Of a stretch of DNA of 64,000 nt, positions 13,401 to 24,349 are shown piece by piece; position 1 is the stretch's first letter; each line of letters starts with the position of its first letter. The stretch covers positions 22,968 through 86,967 of the forward strand of contig WACJ01000469.1 of the NCBI GenBank assembly GCA_008973525.1, written 5' to 3'. The notes below the pieces were generated by a model. It saw only the letters and a program-made list of their open reading frames with translations, did no database searches and was not told where the DNA came from. The translations under genes and the position numbers were made by a program. The DNA comes from Stenopsyche tienmushanensis. Lineage: Eukaryota > Arthropoda > Insecta > Trichoptera > Stenopsychidae.

Positions 13401-16400
13401 GTCGATAATATCCTTCGAGACTGCAATTTTCTAATCGACTTCGGCGTCGGTGCGACGACCGATCGACGCGTTTTCGACTGAGAAACTCTTTTCCTCCGTT
13501 CCGTTTTTGAGTTGCTAATAAACCGAAAGACAAAAAATACAGCTAAACGTGTTATTACACTATAAGAGGACCATTAAAAAACTAAAAACCGCGAAGAGAG
13601 CGACGTCGAGAAAAAACTATCTACCGTTCGTCAAACGCTTCCGTTTTAAAAATACTATTGTCGAATGTGTCCAAAAATCTCGATGAAGATTGAAAATTTA
13701 CTATACATTTCATTACGACTAGGGGTCCCAATCGATATTCGAATATATTTGCCCTTTTTTCAACATTCGTAAATTCGAATATTTATAAAAGTAATTAGAA
13801 AGTTATTCGTAATAAATCCCAAGTAAAATTAACTTATTTCAAATCTTGGATGCATTTTGTTTTCAAACTAGTCATCGGAGACTCGGGGAGAAACTGACTT
13901 GTCAATTTCTTTTACTTATTTTAGTATCAATAGCTACTATTGTTATGTATTTGAATTTATCAACGAAGAAAAACTTTCAAGCGGTTCAATTTTAACCTTC
14001 CGACAGTTCGTGTGGCATCCACTTGTCCAGCATTTTTATCTTCCCTATTTCGACATTATTTTTGCCCTTTTCGAATTATTCTTTCCCAAATCGATCCTTC
14101 TCCGAATTCTCAGTTAATATTTCCACCTGCTTTTACTGCGCTGTGCCCCAATTTAAACTCATACAAAAGGCTAGCGGTTTTTTTGTATGAGTTGAAGTTG
14201 ACGTTGAAAACAATAGAAATACCAAAAATGACTCAATATTTAAAAACAACTAATGAATATATTACTTTTTTCAATTTCAAATAATCGAACTTATACCTCT
14301 CTCGATCGCGATGGATCTTTGACTAATTGGAAAACTCGACACATTTCTTTACGAAAAAAAATCAATAAAACATTCTAATTCCATTCAATTGGCTCATTTC
14401 CGAGGATTGATTCAATCTACGAACACGAACCCAACAGGAGGCTCGAAATTTTGGATACTGGTAAAGATTTAGCTCCAATTTTGCCTTATTAAAAAAAAAA
14501 TTCATATATAAAATATTCGAATACACGAATGCTTTACCAATTTCATATTCGTTATTCGAATTATTGATTTTACGAATATTTGGGACCCCTAATCAAAATC
14601 TTAACAGGTATCAAAAGGTATGCGATCACTCGCAGTTCACATTTCAATTGAGATGTTGGAGACTTTTTGCAAAATATTAGCGAGCAAACCTCTTCGGATT
14701 CGATATCTCAAAATCTTGACAGAAGCTGTTGAATGTTTTACACAATTTCAATATATTACCATACAAGTTCTATTCGTTTCTTAATCCTCTCGATGCGGAA
14801 CAACAATATACCGTCATTGGCAACTCTTGCGAGAAGTATCGACGATTACACATCGTCATCGACCCTGTCTAAAATAGCTTTTTTGGAAGTTGCTCTTATT
14901 TACATGATAAGTTTATTTTGAAGAAATAGACGCTAATTTACGAGGGTGGATAAAAATAAGGATTCGGGTAGCCTAATTAATTAGATATGTGGCTGCACTG
15001 TGATTTTTTTTTTAGATGGCTTTTAGCAATCCCGTTTATGGAACTATCGCCAACCATTTTAACATGATTTTACATAGTCAATGTATACTTCAAAAATGTG
15101 ATCGCCAGCCATACCTCTCGTAGATTCGAGCCCGTGACGATCGAGTCGCTGGTCCGACTGCTCGATTGCAGAAGTACCCGCGAGTCACATTAGTATGAGA
15201 ATAATACGAAGAGGATTCAAATGTAACCCGGAATATTGCTGTACAAATTTATTTGTGATATACAGTGTCTTATTTTTCTATATGGTTCCTTTCATTAGAA
15301 ATATATTTATTCCATCGGATAGGAAACTCCTTCCCGTCGCCGGGGAAAGAAGGCAGTCGTTCGATCGTTGCCTCCCGATGCCTACACGAGTGACCGTATG
15401 GCGTATGACAGTCACGCTCTGGACTGCAAAGTGAGCGCTCTCGGTATAATCGGGCGAGTTTTCATGTTCGAATCGGTTTTCTTCATTTTTTGTCACGATA
15501 AGCAGCCTCTGTATCATCCGTCTGTCATGTAGAAAATCAATCAACCAAATGCCTTTCGTGTTCTAAAATATCGTAACCGTCACTTTTCGCGCAACATTCC
15601 GGTCCGACAGATCGCTCGGGTCTCACTTACAGTAGCATCGCCGAACTGTGGCTCGAGTCATTTCACTCGGTTTCGCGCCCGGGTACGAGAAAACGAATGC
15701 TCGTGCGTTGCGCAACAGAGAATGCTATTTTTCGCCTTCTTTCTTCGGTGACGGAATCGAGAGGCTTCCTATTCGATGAATAAAATCTAACGAAAGAAAC
15801 TATATTGGAAAATGGTGTACTTCGTTTGCACTTTTATATAACACTTTTATAGCAAAATTCCAGGTTATATTTGAATCACCTTCGTAAGTTATGAGTATAA
15901 TAATAAAAATATAATGTATAATATAGTTCATTTATACTAATGCTTTATAAATATCGTTATATTAGAATTTTGGCATTGTATTAAATATATGAATGATACT
16001 GTAGTAGGCAACGTTTCATAGGATTTTCATTTAGATTTGTCAAATTGTTTCATTTCGACATTTATTTTGTTTAAAATTATTTAAAATTTTTCATATCAAT
16101 CTTTGACCTGACGATCGTTTTTCTCGTTTGCAAATACGATTTATGAAAGCAAATCGGTTTCCTTAATTTACTTAATGATTTACAATTAATATTATTTGTA
16201 TAATCAAACAGATACTTTTTTAAATATTATTCTTGCCCTTTTCAAACATTTTTTACCCACGCGTTATTAAATTGCATCAAATCGGCTCGACATTTTTATC
16301 TCGGGTACAATTTTTTCGGTCGGCACTGAAAGGGTTTAAAAACGTTAATGACAAAAAAAAATGACGAATCTATCAGAGTTCTGTGGATCGACAAAAATGT

Positions 16401-17567
16401 CTCGATCGTTATTCTCCGAAAGATTTCAAATTATTATTACGAACTAATTTTTAATTTCCTATCCGTTTACATAAAATAAGTAAAAATTGTTTGCTAAATA
16501 ATTATATAACGACCAAATTGACGGACAGAAAATTTGTCAACGTCTTGTTATTTTCCATTGTTATTATAATTTATGTGTTTTTTTTAAATTATATTGCAAT
16601 AGCTTGTTTCGTCGTTGTTATTATTTTGCTCGATTCGTTCTCGCTACTAATATTAAATCATTGTTATTTTGTTAAATTTCATGCTTTTTTATATAAATAG
16701 TTCGATTACAGCCAAATAACAAAGCTAAATAAAATTATTTTTCTCTTTTTTCTAAAATAAAATTTCTTTGAACAATGAAAAAAAACGCGATAGGATATCC
16801 GGATTTTTCAAATCTTTTGAAAATTAAAATCATATATATATATTATCTTTTTTAAAACATCAAAATGGCATGAGATATATAAATGTTAATTTAAGAATTT
16901 ATTTTTTAGTATTATATAAGAGTGCTCTAATAAATTCCAAACAAATTCATTTAGTTGTACGGTGTATTTGAATCGTTAAAAATTGGCTATTTTTGGACCG
17001 TCAAAGTGAGATGACGCCTTAATCCACTACCAAAATATGCTATGAAACGGATAGTACAAAAATGGTAAAATAAGTACTACAACGAGTCAAACTGATCGGT
17101 GATTATACAAATTAATGGAAAAAATCTCAATTATCGTCCGACGCCTACGCAAAATTATTCAAATAACCACAGAGAAGTTGCGATGTTTGAGATCGGGCTT
17201 TCGCCATATTAGATGTGACATACGCATGCCTCTTCGTGCTTTTAGTTGCTTCTTTAACTGTCTCTTAAAAGTCGTCAGCTTACATGTTTAGGTATTCGGC
17301 TAGCTTTCGACGGCGTCCGGGCGATCGCGAGTCTGAACATGGGCGTTCTTCCAGATTGGCGAGCGCCTCCGAGCTGCTGAGGGCCGGAACCAGAGACATG
17401 ACGAGGAGTCAGCTCCTGTCCACGGAGTACATCGGCGGCAGCGCGCGCGACCTCTACAGGTAGGCGCTCTCCCTCGCCCTCCTCCGGAGCCTCTCTCGCC
17501 TCTCACCTCCCTCCTCTGTCGCAGGCCCGCTCAGACCGAGATAGCCGAGATGGAGACGGTGCTGTGA
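1468..17567 (+). CDS. Nmdar2: NMDA-type ionotropic glutamate receptor subunit 2 (GluN2 class)
   Basis: Ligand-gated cation channel subunit of the neuronal membrane that pairs with NMDAR1. I read 18 exons: 1468-1768, 2052-2225, 2305-2486, 2603-2840, 2914-3088, 3181-3328, 5963-6192, 8186-8387, 8461-8619, 8691-8858, 8935-9059, 9143-9295, 9375-9477, 11527-11675, 11753-11973, 12049-12235, 17355-17459, 17525-17567. Phases close exactly, giving 1020 aa. The start opens a signal peptide (about residues 1-24). The amino-terminal domain runs to about 410. S1 holds SLMINSER (554-561) followed by VVDFSVPF. M1 is about 604-622, the pore loop ends WAVLFQAA (654-661), M3 holds IYTANLAAF (689-697), S2 holds GTIPWSHTD (728-736) and DAFIYD (771-776), and M4 is about 861-882. 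The cytoplasmic tail is only about 138 residues, far shorter than in vertebrate GluN2A/B, and ends ETVL, a class I PDZ ligand. One intron is GC-AG. Exons 1-11 are very GC-rich; exons 12-13 are not. Identity is secure; exact splice sites are inferred. Confidence 0.93.
4757..4918 (-). repeat. SINE-like dispersed repeat, copy 1
   Basis: This stretch in the sixth Nmdar2 intron shares a long, diverged match with 15014-15188. Both begin with a 'ggcttttagcaatccc' block and end near 'gtccgactgctcgat'. On the minus strand it reads GAGCAGTCGG and, downstream, GGGTTCAAATCT, which resemble the A and B boxes of a polymerase III promoter. The spacing between the boxes is shorter than in a normal tRNA. A tRNA-derived SINE is the likeliest reading, but only two clear copies are visible here. 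A weaker third match lies near 6590-6650. Confidence 0.55.
5273..5538. mobile_element. MITE with TA target site (Tc1/mariner or pogo type)
   Basis: The element starts CACTTGAGTCTGTTTTTATGC and its other end, read on the opposite strand, starts TACTTGGGTTTTTTTATGC. These are imperfect terminal inverted repeats, flanked on both sides by TA (5271-5272 and 5539-5540). The interior repeats the motif 'cgcataaaaa' several times and codes for nothing. A TA duplication and short size fit a non-autonomous Tc1/mariner-superfamily element sitting in the sixth Nmdar2 intron. Confidence 0.6.
9790..10760 (-). pseudogene. Decayed coding relic in the thirteenth Nmdar2 intron, family not identified
   Basis: On the minus strand, broken frames give protein-like segments rather than random sequence. 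One (about 10490-10760) has stretches such as 'RSSSAPYI' and '[15 protein letters not shown]'; a second lies at 10005-10205; a third (9794-9985) includes '[18 protein letters not shown]'. The order and spacing suggest one ancient gene broken by stops and shifts. It resembles transposon-associated uncharacterised proteins I have seen in arthropod genomes, but I cannot name the family. It is antisense to its host gene and inside an intron, as expected for an inserted mobile element. Confidence 0.4.
11676..11752 (+). other. GC-AG intron of Nmdar2
   Basis: The only reading that joins exon 14 to exon 15 in frame ends exon 14 at CTCAGAAG and uses GCGAGC as the 5' splice site; the intron ends TTTGCAG. 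No GT donor nearby keeps the frame through RLRRYWMTG, which is the expected receptor sequence at this point. GC-AG is a known minor class of U2 introns, usually with a strong consensus otherwise, as here. Confidence 0.75.
12236..13700 (+). other. GC/CpG-rich segment inside the sixteenth Nmdar2 intron
   Basis: The first part of this 5.1-kb intron (about 12400-13500) has the CpG density of the gene's exons, not of its other long introns. Around 12860-12975 a short open frame rich in proline and serine is followed by a GTAAGA that could act as a donor. No acceptor joins it in frame to exon 16. It may be an alternative promoter, an unused exon, or only local composition. I see nothing decisive. 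Confidence 0.25.
13720..14591. mobile_element. Non-autonomous DNA transposon with TAGGGGTCCCAA ends
   Basis: The left end reads TAGGGGTCCCAATCGATATT and the right end, on the other strand, TAGGGGTCCCAAATATTCG. Both are followed by AT-rich stretches with repeated ATTCGAATA-like words. The 872-bp interior has no transposase. Neither an 8-bp nor a TA duplication is clean at the borders, so the superfamily is open; hAT is plausible from the termini. Confidence 0.55.
15014..15188 (-). repeat. SINE-like dispersed repeat, copy 2
   Basis: Second copy of the repeat at 4757-4918, in the same orientation, here in the sixteenth Nmdar2 intron. The minus strand carries GAGCAGTCGG and GGGCTCGAATCT as candidate A and B boxes. 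The two copies differ at many positions and by small indels, so neither insertion is recent. Confidence 0.55.
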
Positions 17568-18190
17568 TCGAAGCGACCCCCGACAGACCGGCCCCGAGCC
17601 CGAGCCCGAGCCCCCTGCGATCGACGGACGCCGCCGTGAACTTCGTCAGATACGTCCGCCTTTCGATACGATAAGATTAGCCTTATTTTGTCACTAGGCA
17701 CGTTTCTTTTCTTCGAAATCATATTTTTATAAGGTTCGTCGAACGTTTTCCTCGCAAAAATTGGACCTTCGACAGATCCGCCCTCGGACGCGTCGAGCGG
17801 GTCGAAAGCGAGCGACTCTCCGCGGCGACGCGCGCTCTTCTCTCGAAACGCGCCCGTCAATTCGACAGTCAATTTTGTGCATCCCTTCGAAAGCGCGACG
17901 AGCCCCGGCGGAGAGAGTTTCACCTTTCAAAATAATATACACCGAGTGTGCGACGTGCGACGCGAAATGCGTCCGTTTAAATTTGAAGGGGGCGAGTCTC
18001 CTCCCTGGAACGACTGGAACGCGTCGGCGAATCGTATACTCTGACAATAGGAAAAAAAAATCACTCTTCCGGTTTGGAAAACGTCTTACACCAATTAAAT
18101 GTTAAGAATTATCAACAATATATTTGTACATATATATATTATGATAAAAAATAAATTGTAAAAATATGATGTAATTAATAAATAAAATAT
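17568..18190 (+). other. Probable 3' untranslated region of Nmdar2
   Basis: After the stop the sequence turns AT-rich. AATAAA signals occur at 18150-18155 and 18181-18186, which would end the message near 18200. TGTACATA at about 18126 matches the Pumilio recognition pattern TGTANATA; such sites are common in messages of synaptic proteins, but one match in AT-rich DNA is weak evidence. Confidence 0.45.
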
Positions 18191-18478
18191 TCGAATTCTT
18201 AAAATGACTGTAAAACGTAGAAAAATGATTCGCCGTTCGAGCGAATCGTTTCGCTCGGCGTGAACGATGGCGAGCGAAATATTTAAAAATATATGTATTT
18301 ATATTATTCAATGTGAAATATTTTCACAACTTACGTATTTGATTGTAAATATGTGTCGTGTAATTGAGGCGCGCTGCGACGCGTCTCGAGGCGACGCAGC
18401 GTCGCAAATTGTTACTATTGTTAGTGGTTGTTATGTCGTTACTAAGGTTCGCGCGGCGTCGAGCGTCCGCGAGTCGGC

Positions 18479-18543
18479 CCTCCGAGAGGACCCCCTCCTA
18501 GAGGACCCCCTCCGAGAGGACTCCCTCCGAGAGGACGTCCTCC
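18479..18543 (+). repeat. 15-bp minisatellite, four copies
   Basis: Four head-to-tail copies of CCTCCGAGAGGACCC with one or two changes each (18479, 18494, 18509, 18524), followed by the start of a fifth. The unit is five codons long and would read L-R-E-D-P in one frame, but the frame has no gene context. It lies just beyond the Nmdar2 3' untranslated region in a local GC-rich patch. Confidence 0.8.
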
Positions 18544-19439
18544 CTCGCGTTCGCTCCGCGCCGATTATATTTTTCGAAGAATCAAATGTATTTTTAATAT
18601 TTTTTACAAGCTTGAGTTGAATCCGTCATTCGTTTCGATCGGAGCCCGAATCGCACGTGCGTCGTTTCCGAGGGATGATTGAAATTCGTCAAACACAGCC
18701 TAAACTGACACAACAGACGACATTGTTTTCTTTACTATGAAAAGGGTATTTTTAATTGTACGAACTCGTTATACCAAAATATGTTTTCATTATATGAATG
18801 TTGATATTTATTCGAAATTATGTATATGTAATTGTATTACATGTATATTTTTTTTTATACACTTTGTTTTATTTCAACACCCCGAACGTTCTTCGTCTTT
18901 CGTCCTTCGCTCGAAGCAAAACTCTAAATATTCTCATTCAATTTGTAAAGTGTTACCAAATGTTTTGCGCCATCGACGGCGTTCGCTCGTTCGACTCGTC
19001 GCGTATTTCTATGACGACTTGCAAACTCGCGAAACCCGCATTCCTACCTCTGTCTGTTCGCGCTGCCTTATTTTCACTTCGCTTTCGTCAATTTGACTAA
19101 TGACAAAGTCAAACTTGTCGATCTGAGATAGAACGACACTCGAGCGAAGACGTACCGTTCCTCAAGTTTGCGATCCGACTGTCGAATTTGAGCCTCGCGA
19201 GAAACGATACCGATACGCGTCGGGCGACGAGAGTGTCAAACGTGAGCTTCGTTGCGGTCCTCGCAGATCAGTGGATTTGTACGGTTGGTAAGTGACGTAC
19301 GAGCAAATATGGCATCTACGATTATTTTTATTTATTTTATTATGACAAATTTAAATTAGCTCACCACTCCGAACTCACCACAACGGAGGACGGTTACCAG
19401 GAGCGTAACCAAGACAACAACACATTCTTTGACAATTAA

Positions 19440-19688
19440 CCCGATAGGTGCTTCGAAATATCGGAATAAAAATAACTTAAACGCGATCGAATACCCTGTG
19501 TTTCCTAAATTATAATCTTATATATATATATATGGAGTTTTTGAAATTTACACGAGTCATATTTTTATGATTTTAATTTTCAAAATATTTGGAAAAACGG
19601 GGTATTCGATCGTGTTTTTGAGTTTTTTTTAAAGTCAAAATTTTAATAGAATTTTTACCTCTGTCTGATATTTCGAACCACCTATCGG
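19440..19688. mobile_element. piggyBac-like MITE
   Basis: The left end follows TTAA (19436-19439) and starts CCCGATAGGTGCTTCGAAAT. The right end, on the opposite strand, starts CCGATAGGTGGTTCGAAATA. The inverted repeat resumes further in with CGATCGAATACCC on both arms, and a short (TA)n run lies between the arms. The right-hand target site has decayed from TTAA. The TTAA target and C-run terminus fit a piggyBac-type non-autonomous element. Confidence 0.6.
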
Positions 19689-22046
19689 ATTCATTATCAA
19701 GGATTAACTGTTACCATAAAACCATTAAAAAAAATCACATGTTTTACAAATATGTGAGTATTTATAATGAATAACGCTCAAGATAAATATTCTTCAGGAT
19801 CTGATTTCTAAATGTTACTTCTCTGTCGACTGCACGTTTTTACTTTTGTTTAACTTTCATCAATAAAATTCAATTTGTAAAATAGGCGTGTCTATAATGT
19901 GTTCGCATTTTTATTAATAAACCTTTATTAAAAAATAATATTACAACTTAAGATGACATAGCAATTATGGACGCATACATAACAATACATATTAAGTATT
20001 AGATTACTATCCTTATCCTAAATACAAAAAAAACTTTTGATACAAAAAAAAACATATTTGTTTATTAATTCATTCATAAGAGGAGGGGGGGGGATAGAAA
20101 CATAAAACTCTTTTATTAAAAAAAAATCGTTAACCTAACTACACTAACGCAATACATTTTACATCAATTTTTGCAAATATCTAATATTATTATTGCGTAT
20201 CTCTGAGTGTCGATACGAATTAACTAGTGTGATGTGAAATGTTTGTATAGAAATTGTATTATGTTAAGGGACGTTTCTAACTTGTTAGGCCTAAAAGTAA
20301 TCGATTTCTTAACATTTTTTATACAAAAAGTATTAAATATAGAATGTTAATATTTAGTGTAGGCATAAATTGCACTAGGCGATGTTTTTTAACATAAAAA
20401 TATGTTTTAAAGGTTGATAAGGTATGATAGTGGGAGTGGGGGGAGTCACGTATGTTGGTGTGCGACCGATGACATTCTACGCCACGGAGGTCCTAAGTCC
20501 TGGACAGGTGATTTACAGTAAAAAAAAGAAAATATTTGGAACAATATTGTGTACAGTTTAGCCTATAATTAAGAAGAAATATTGGAAAATAAAAAAAATA
20601 GTGAGCGATCGAATGATCGATGTGTATTTTTACCAATATTTTTTATATTTTTTTGTTCATTGAATAAAAACTTTGTATATATTTAGATAATTATAAGTCA
20701 AACGATGAAGACGTTTATTGTACACATGCCTGCCAAATTTCATAAATAATTATCATCTAGGTGGCGTGTGGAAACACTTCTGTGAGCTTGGTAATAGTAG
20801 TTTCGAGAAAAACGCGTTTAAAGTTTCTCCTCCCCTCGGCTTCGTGTTGCGCAGCTTCTCCTCGCCAGCCTATAACTTTGCAAGTTTCATATATATCGAC
20901 TTGACATTTACTAATAGTGTTCTTAAATATTGGTTCTTTCCGATACACAAAAAAAACTTTTTTTTAAACCAACAAGGCATAAATGTCCCTTAACATACGA
21001 AAGTATTCCTTTTTCGATGGAAGCTTAAAATCTTATGTACGCGTTGTTAAAAGACGTCGTATTGAAAGGCGTCGATTGCAATTTTCAAAGTTTAACATTG
21101 AACGACTTGAATTTTTTAAATGTCGTCGAGCGAATCAGATGTTACACAGTCGAATAGTTGGTCGGAGGCCAAAAGAGAAGTGAAGTGTTAATTTCGCCAG
21201 TAAACCGAGAAACGAACGCGTCTATCGTGTTCGTAAATAAACCCAATTTTCTATCAGGACCGCGTAGCGCGTAACAAGCCTGTATATCAATAAATGAACC
21301 TCAACGCGGTTGATATTGTTTTGCATTAGCATACAATATTAAATTTCTTAATGTATTGCGAAAATAAAACAACAGCAACGAGCCTGTCAGTTTTCTTCCG
21401 GTGTAGATTTAGCAAAGAAGTGGTGAAAAAACGAAATTCATCAGCGACGAGGACGATACGTTCATTTCAATTATCAAAACGAATGCCTGTCAACAAAACG
21501 ACAATAAAAATCGAGCCTCGACTCCTAGACACTCGTTCAGTTCTTATGCGATATTCGCAACAGAGCGATATAATGAATTATAAACGGAAAGAAATTATTC
21601 TTGAAAAATATAATTTAGTAATGATTTTAAATAATGCCTATAGATGACACAATACAGTAAATAAACGTTTTAGAAAATGTACATCTTGTATAGTATATTC
21701 GCAATATATATATATATGTATATATTTTAATGGGCATCTCATTTAGCGCCTAATTCTGAACGAACATTTAAACGTGTGAGGGCTCCTCTACGGCACGACC
21801 TCGCCGTCGATGAACGAGCGTACGATGAGACGCAAGACGCCCGTTTCGGTCTCCGATTTTAAGCACTCGGAGCGTTAAAACACTTATTGATAGCCTGAAA
21901 ATTGCCTTATAATAAAAAATAATATATTTAATCACTTCGTGCTTAATTTAGTGAGCTTGAATTTTAAAATTGAGATTTTAAAACTAGGGGCCAAATTTAG
22001 CGTTTTATTCGAAAAAGTGGAATTTTACAGTAAATTATAAGATAGT

Positions 22047-22078
22047 TATGGATAATTTTATTCGTCTAATTATCCATA
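22047..22078. repeat. Perfect 11-bp inverted repeat
   Basis: TATGGATAATT (22047-22057) is followed after a 10-base loop by its exact complement AATTATCCATA (22068-22078). It could be the tip of a decayed foldback element; the flanks do not continue the pairing. Confidence 0.6.
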
Positions 22079-22289
22079 GACTTTTAATTAAAATAAAGCT
22101 CGTATTAAATACGATAGTTTAGGAATGAGGTTATACAACTACTTAAAAAAAACCTTTAGTTTGTATTACATTCGTATCTAACAAATTGAATTTATTTTTA
22201 AAAAAACATGTGCATTTATTAATAAGGAAGTAATTTCAAATTTCGATCGTGATAATACTACTGTTGCGTGGACCAAAATGTTCTGTCGT

Positions 22290-22680
22290 CGACAGTTTGG
22301 TCGGCCTTAAGCTGGCCATACTTTTTGCTGTTAAGACCCGCCGCGGACTAACCGTTAGGCGGGCAACCAAAAAGTCTTAACGTTGTTGCAGCCTTGGGGA
22401 GGCGGTCGACGGACATTTTGGGCCCGCACGCATCGCCCCGCATGGAGGCCACGTGCCTCGCAATCTTCGAGGTCGTGTAATAATTGAAGACTTTCATTCA
22501 TAATCCTCATATCCCGTCATGGAGTTTTCCCCTCGTCGCCGCTCGACAGCCTGACAGCCGTCGTCGATCCACCGGATCAAAGAACTCTGCGCCCCCTCGC
22601 CTAGTTAGGGGGCGCGTCCGCCGCTGTTCGGGCTCCGGCGGCCGGGCGCTGCGGCCGGCGCTTTGCGCCCGCGGCGCATT
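22290..22680. other. GC-rich hairpin cluster of unknown nature
   Basis: An isolated GC-rich island in AT-rich DNA, about 600 bp upstream of aprataxin. It holds stacked inverted repeats: GTTAAGAC/GTCTTAAC (22330-22337 with 22374-22381) enclosing CCCGCC/GGCGGG (22337-22342 with 22358-22363); a perfect 9-bp stem GCGCCCCCT/AGGGGGCGC (22589-22597 with 22607-22615); and GGGCGC/GCGCCC further on. No coding domain is visible. It could be a transposon or LTR leader, a structured RNA, or a promoter island. Confidence 0.4.
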
Positions 22681-23271
22681 TTTATTTTGTTGTTTTTTTT
22701 ATATCGGTAAGTATTGCAACTATCACGCAAAAATCGAATCGCGAAGAGCAAATATAGGATTTATTCTACTCGTATTAATTTTTGTTTTATTGTTACTTTT
22801 AAATTTCGTCATGCTTTGTCCTCCCCATATTTTTATTTGATATGTTGAGGCCCGGAATAATAGTTATTCTCTTTCCCGTCTCTCTTTTAAAAAACATTAT
22901 AACATACGCAACGCTTTTTATTAAATTTGAGTTATTCTTTAGATATATCTATAAAAATAATTTAAAATTTAATTTTTACACCTTATCTCTTGAAAGTAGA
23001 CCTTTTTTAAAAACGAATAGCTCAATCCGACGTAGGTGTGCGCACAAAATATTAACGTACATGGTCAAAAAAAAGTCAGTCGAGGCCGAAGCGGGGTGAC
23101 GTTTGAGATTTGACGTTTGTGAGATTTGACGTTCGCGACCCCGTACAGTATATATTGTGAAAACCAAACGCTCATTGTAAAACATTCGCTGTGACAATAA
23201 TAATAATATCGTTCATTTCAATAGAACGCTAAAAATAAGTAGGAAATAATATTGCTTAATTCGACAAAAAT

Positions 23272-24185
23272 ATGAAAAGAACTAAAATGAAACATTGGTC
23301 AGAGGGCTTAGTCGAATCGATGAATGACCCGGACAAAATAATATATCGAGATATTTTGACAGTCGCAATAGCAGATAAATTTCCCAAAGCTAAATATCAC
23401 TATTTGATATTGCCCAGAGAAGATTTGATTGGAATTTCAACGCTCGACAGAAGTCACCTACCTCTGTTGAAACACATGGCGGACGTAGGTCGCAAACTCG
23501 AAAAGAACACTGGAGCCTCTTGCAAGATAGGATACCATGCAATTCCTAGTATGCAAAGATTACATCTGCACGTCGTCAGCGATGATTTCGTGTCTCCTTG
23601 TTTGAAAAAAAAGATACATTGGAATTCTTACAATACTGATTTTTTCATTCCATCAAAAGGTGACGTATCAACGTCAATCTGACGAGTGTAACGTATCAAC
23701 GCTAGTCTAAAGTTCTCATAGATTTGTCTGTTAGATTAATTTTCATGTCATTATCGGTCCGAATGCAGATGAAAATACTAACGTCGCGCCAGTCAACTCT
23801 TGCGTTCTAACAACGAACACGTCTTCTCAAACGACCCTCATCGTGATCTTCATATTTTCAATGACTAATTTTATATCTTTCGTCTGCATTCGCTATATGT
23901 GATATATTTAGTTGTAATTTTGCTAATTATGTGCAATTTTGCAGTTCGTTTTCATCATTGAAAATTCTATTTTTATACAGAGATCGTTGTTGTTCGTTGA
24001 TTGTCTTTTGAACGTTTGTCATTTCAGTGCTCGTCGACGCAATCGAGAGAGACGGAAGCGTCGAGCAGATGTCGAAGTCCGTTCGTGAAAATTTAATGGC
24101 TACTCCTTTAAAATGTCACAAGTGCAATTTTCTTCCGAAAAATTTTCCAACTCTAAAGGAACATCTACTCTCTCACTGTTCGTGA
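23272..24185 (+). CDS. APTX: Aprataxin-like protein (HIT plus zinc finger)
   Basis: DNA-repair enzyme of the nucleus that removes AMP left on 5' ends after abortive ligation. Two exons, 23272-23659 and 24028-24185, join in frame (GT donor after 'catcaaaag', TTTCAG acceptor) to give 181 aa. The HIT domain covers about residues 5-128, with QRLHLHVVSDDF (95-106) as the histidine triad region; H98 aligns with the catalytic histidine. The stretch KKKIHWNSYNTDFF is characteristic of aprataxin. The C-terminal finger has C-x2-C-x12-H-x3-H spacing. The first histidine of the classic triad is R96. The N-terminal FHA domain of vertebrate aprataxin is absent, so recruitment through XRCC1/XRCC4 would not be expected. 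An alternative start is Met6. AATAAA occurs near 24339. Confidence 0.9.
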
Positions 24186-24349
24186 AATATTATAATTTCC
24201 GTCTACTGTGTTTAAGATTTTGAGATTATAAAATGAAAAAACATTTAAAGAGGTAAATATGTATTTCTGTATTGTAAAACGTTGATATATCTCATACATT
24301 ATCAGGTATATCTTTATACTGTTTTATATAATATTTAAATAAAACACTC

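Larger units (their letters stand above)
18600..22289. other. Intergenic stretch without a recognised gene
   Basis: AT-rich DNA between Nmdar2 and aprataxin. It holds a MITE at 19440-19688 and a perfect hairpin at 22047-22078. A patch at about 20705-20960 has words I associate with dispersed insect repeats ('ccaaatttcat', 'gaaaaacgcgtttaaag'). Small open frames show no domain, and I see no credible exon here. Confidence 0.5.

Noticed and set aside
20705..20960. Possible small gene on either strand
   Set aside because: Short frames without a domain; the wording resembles dispersed repeats more than an exon.
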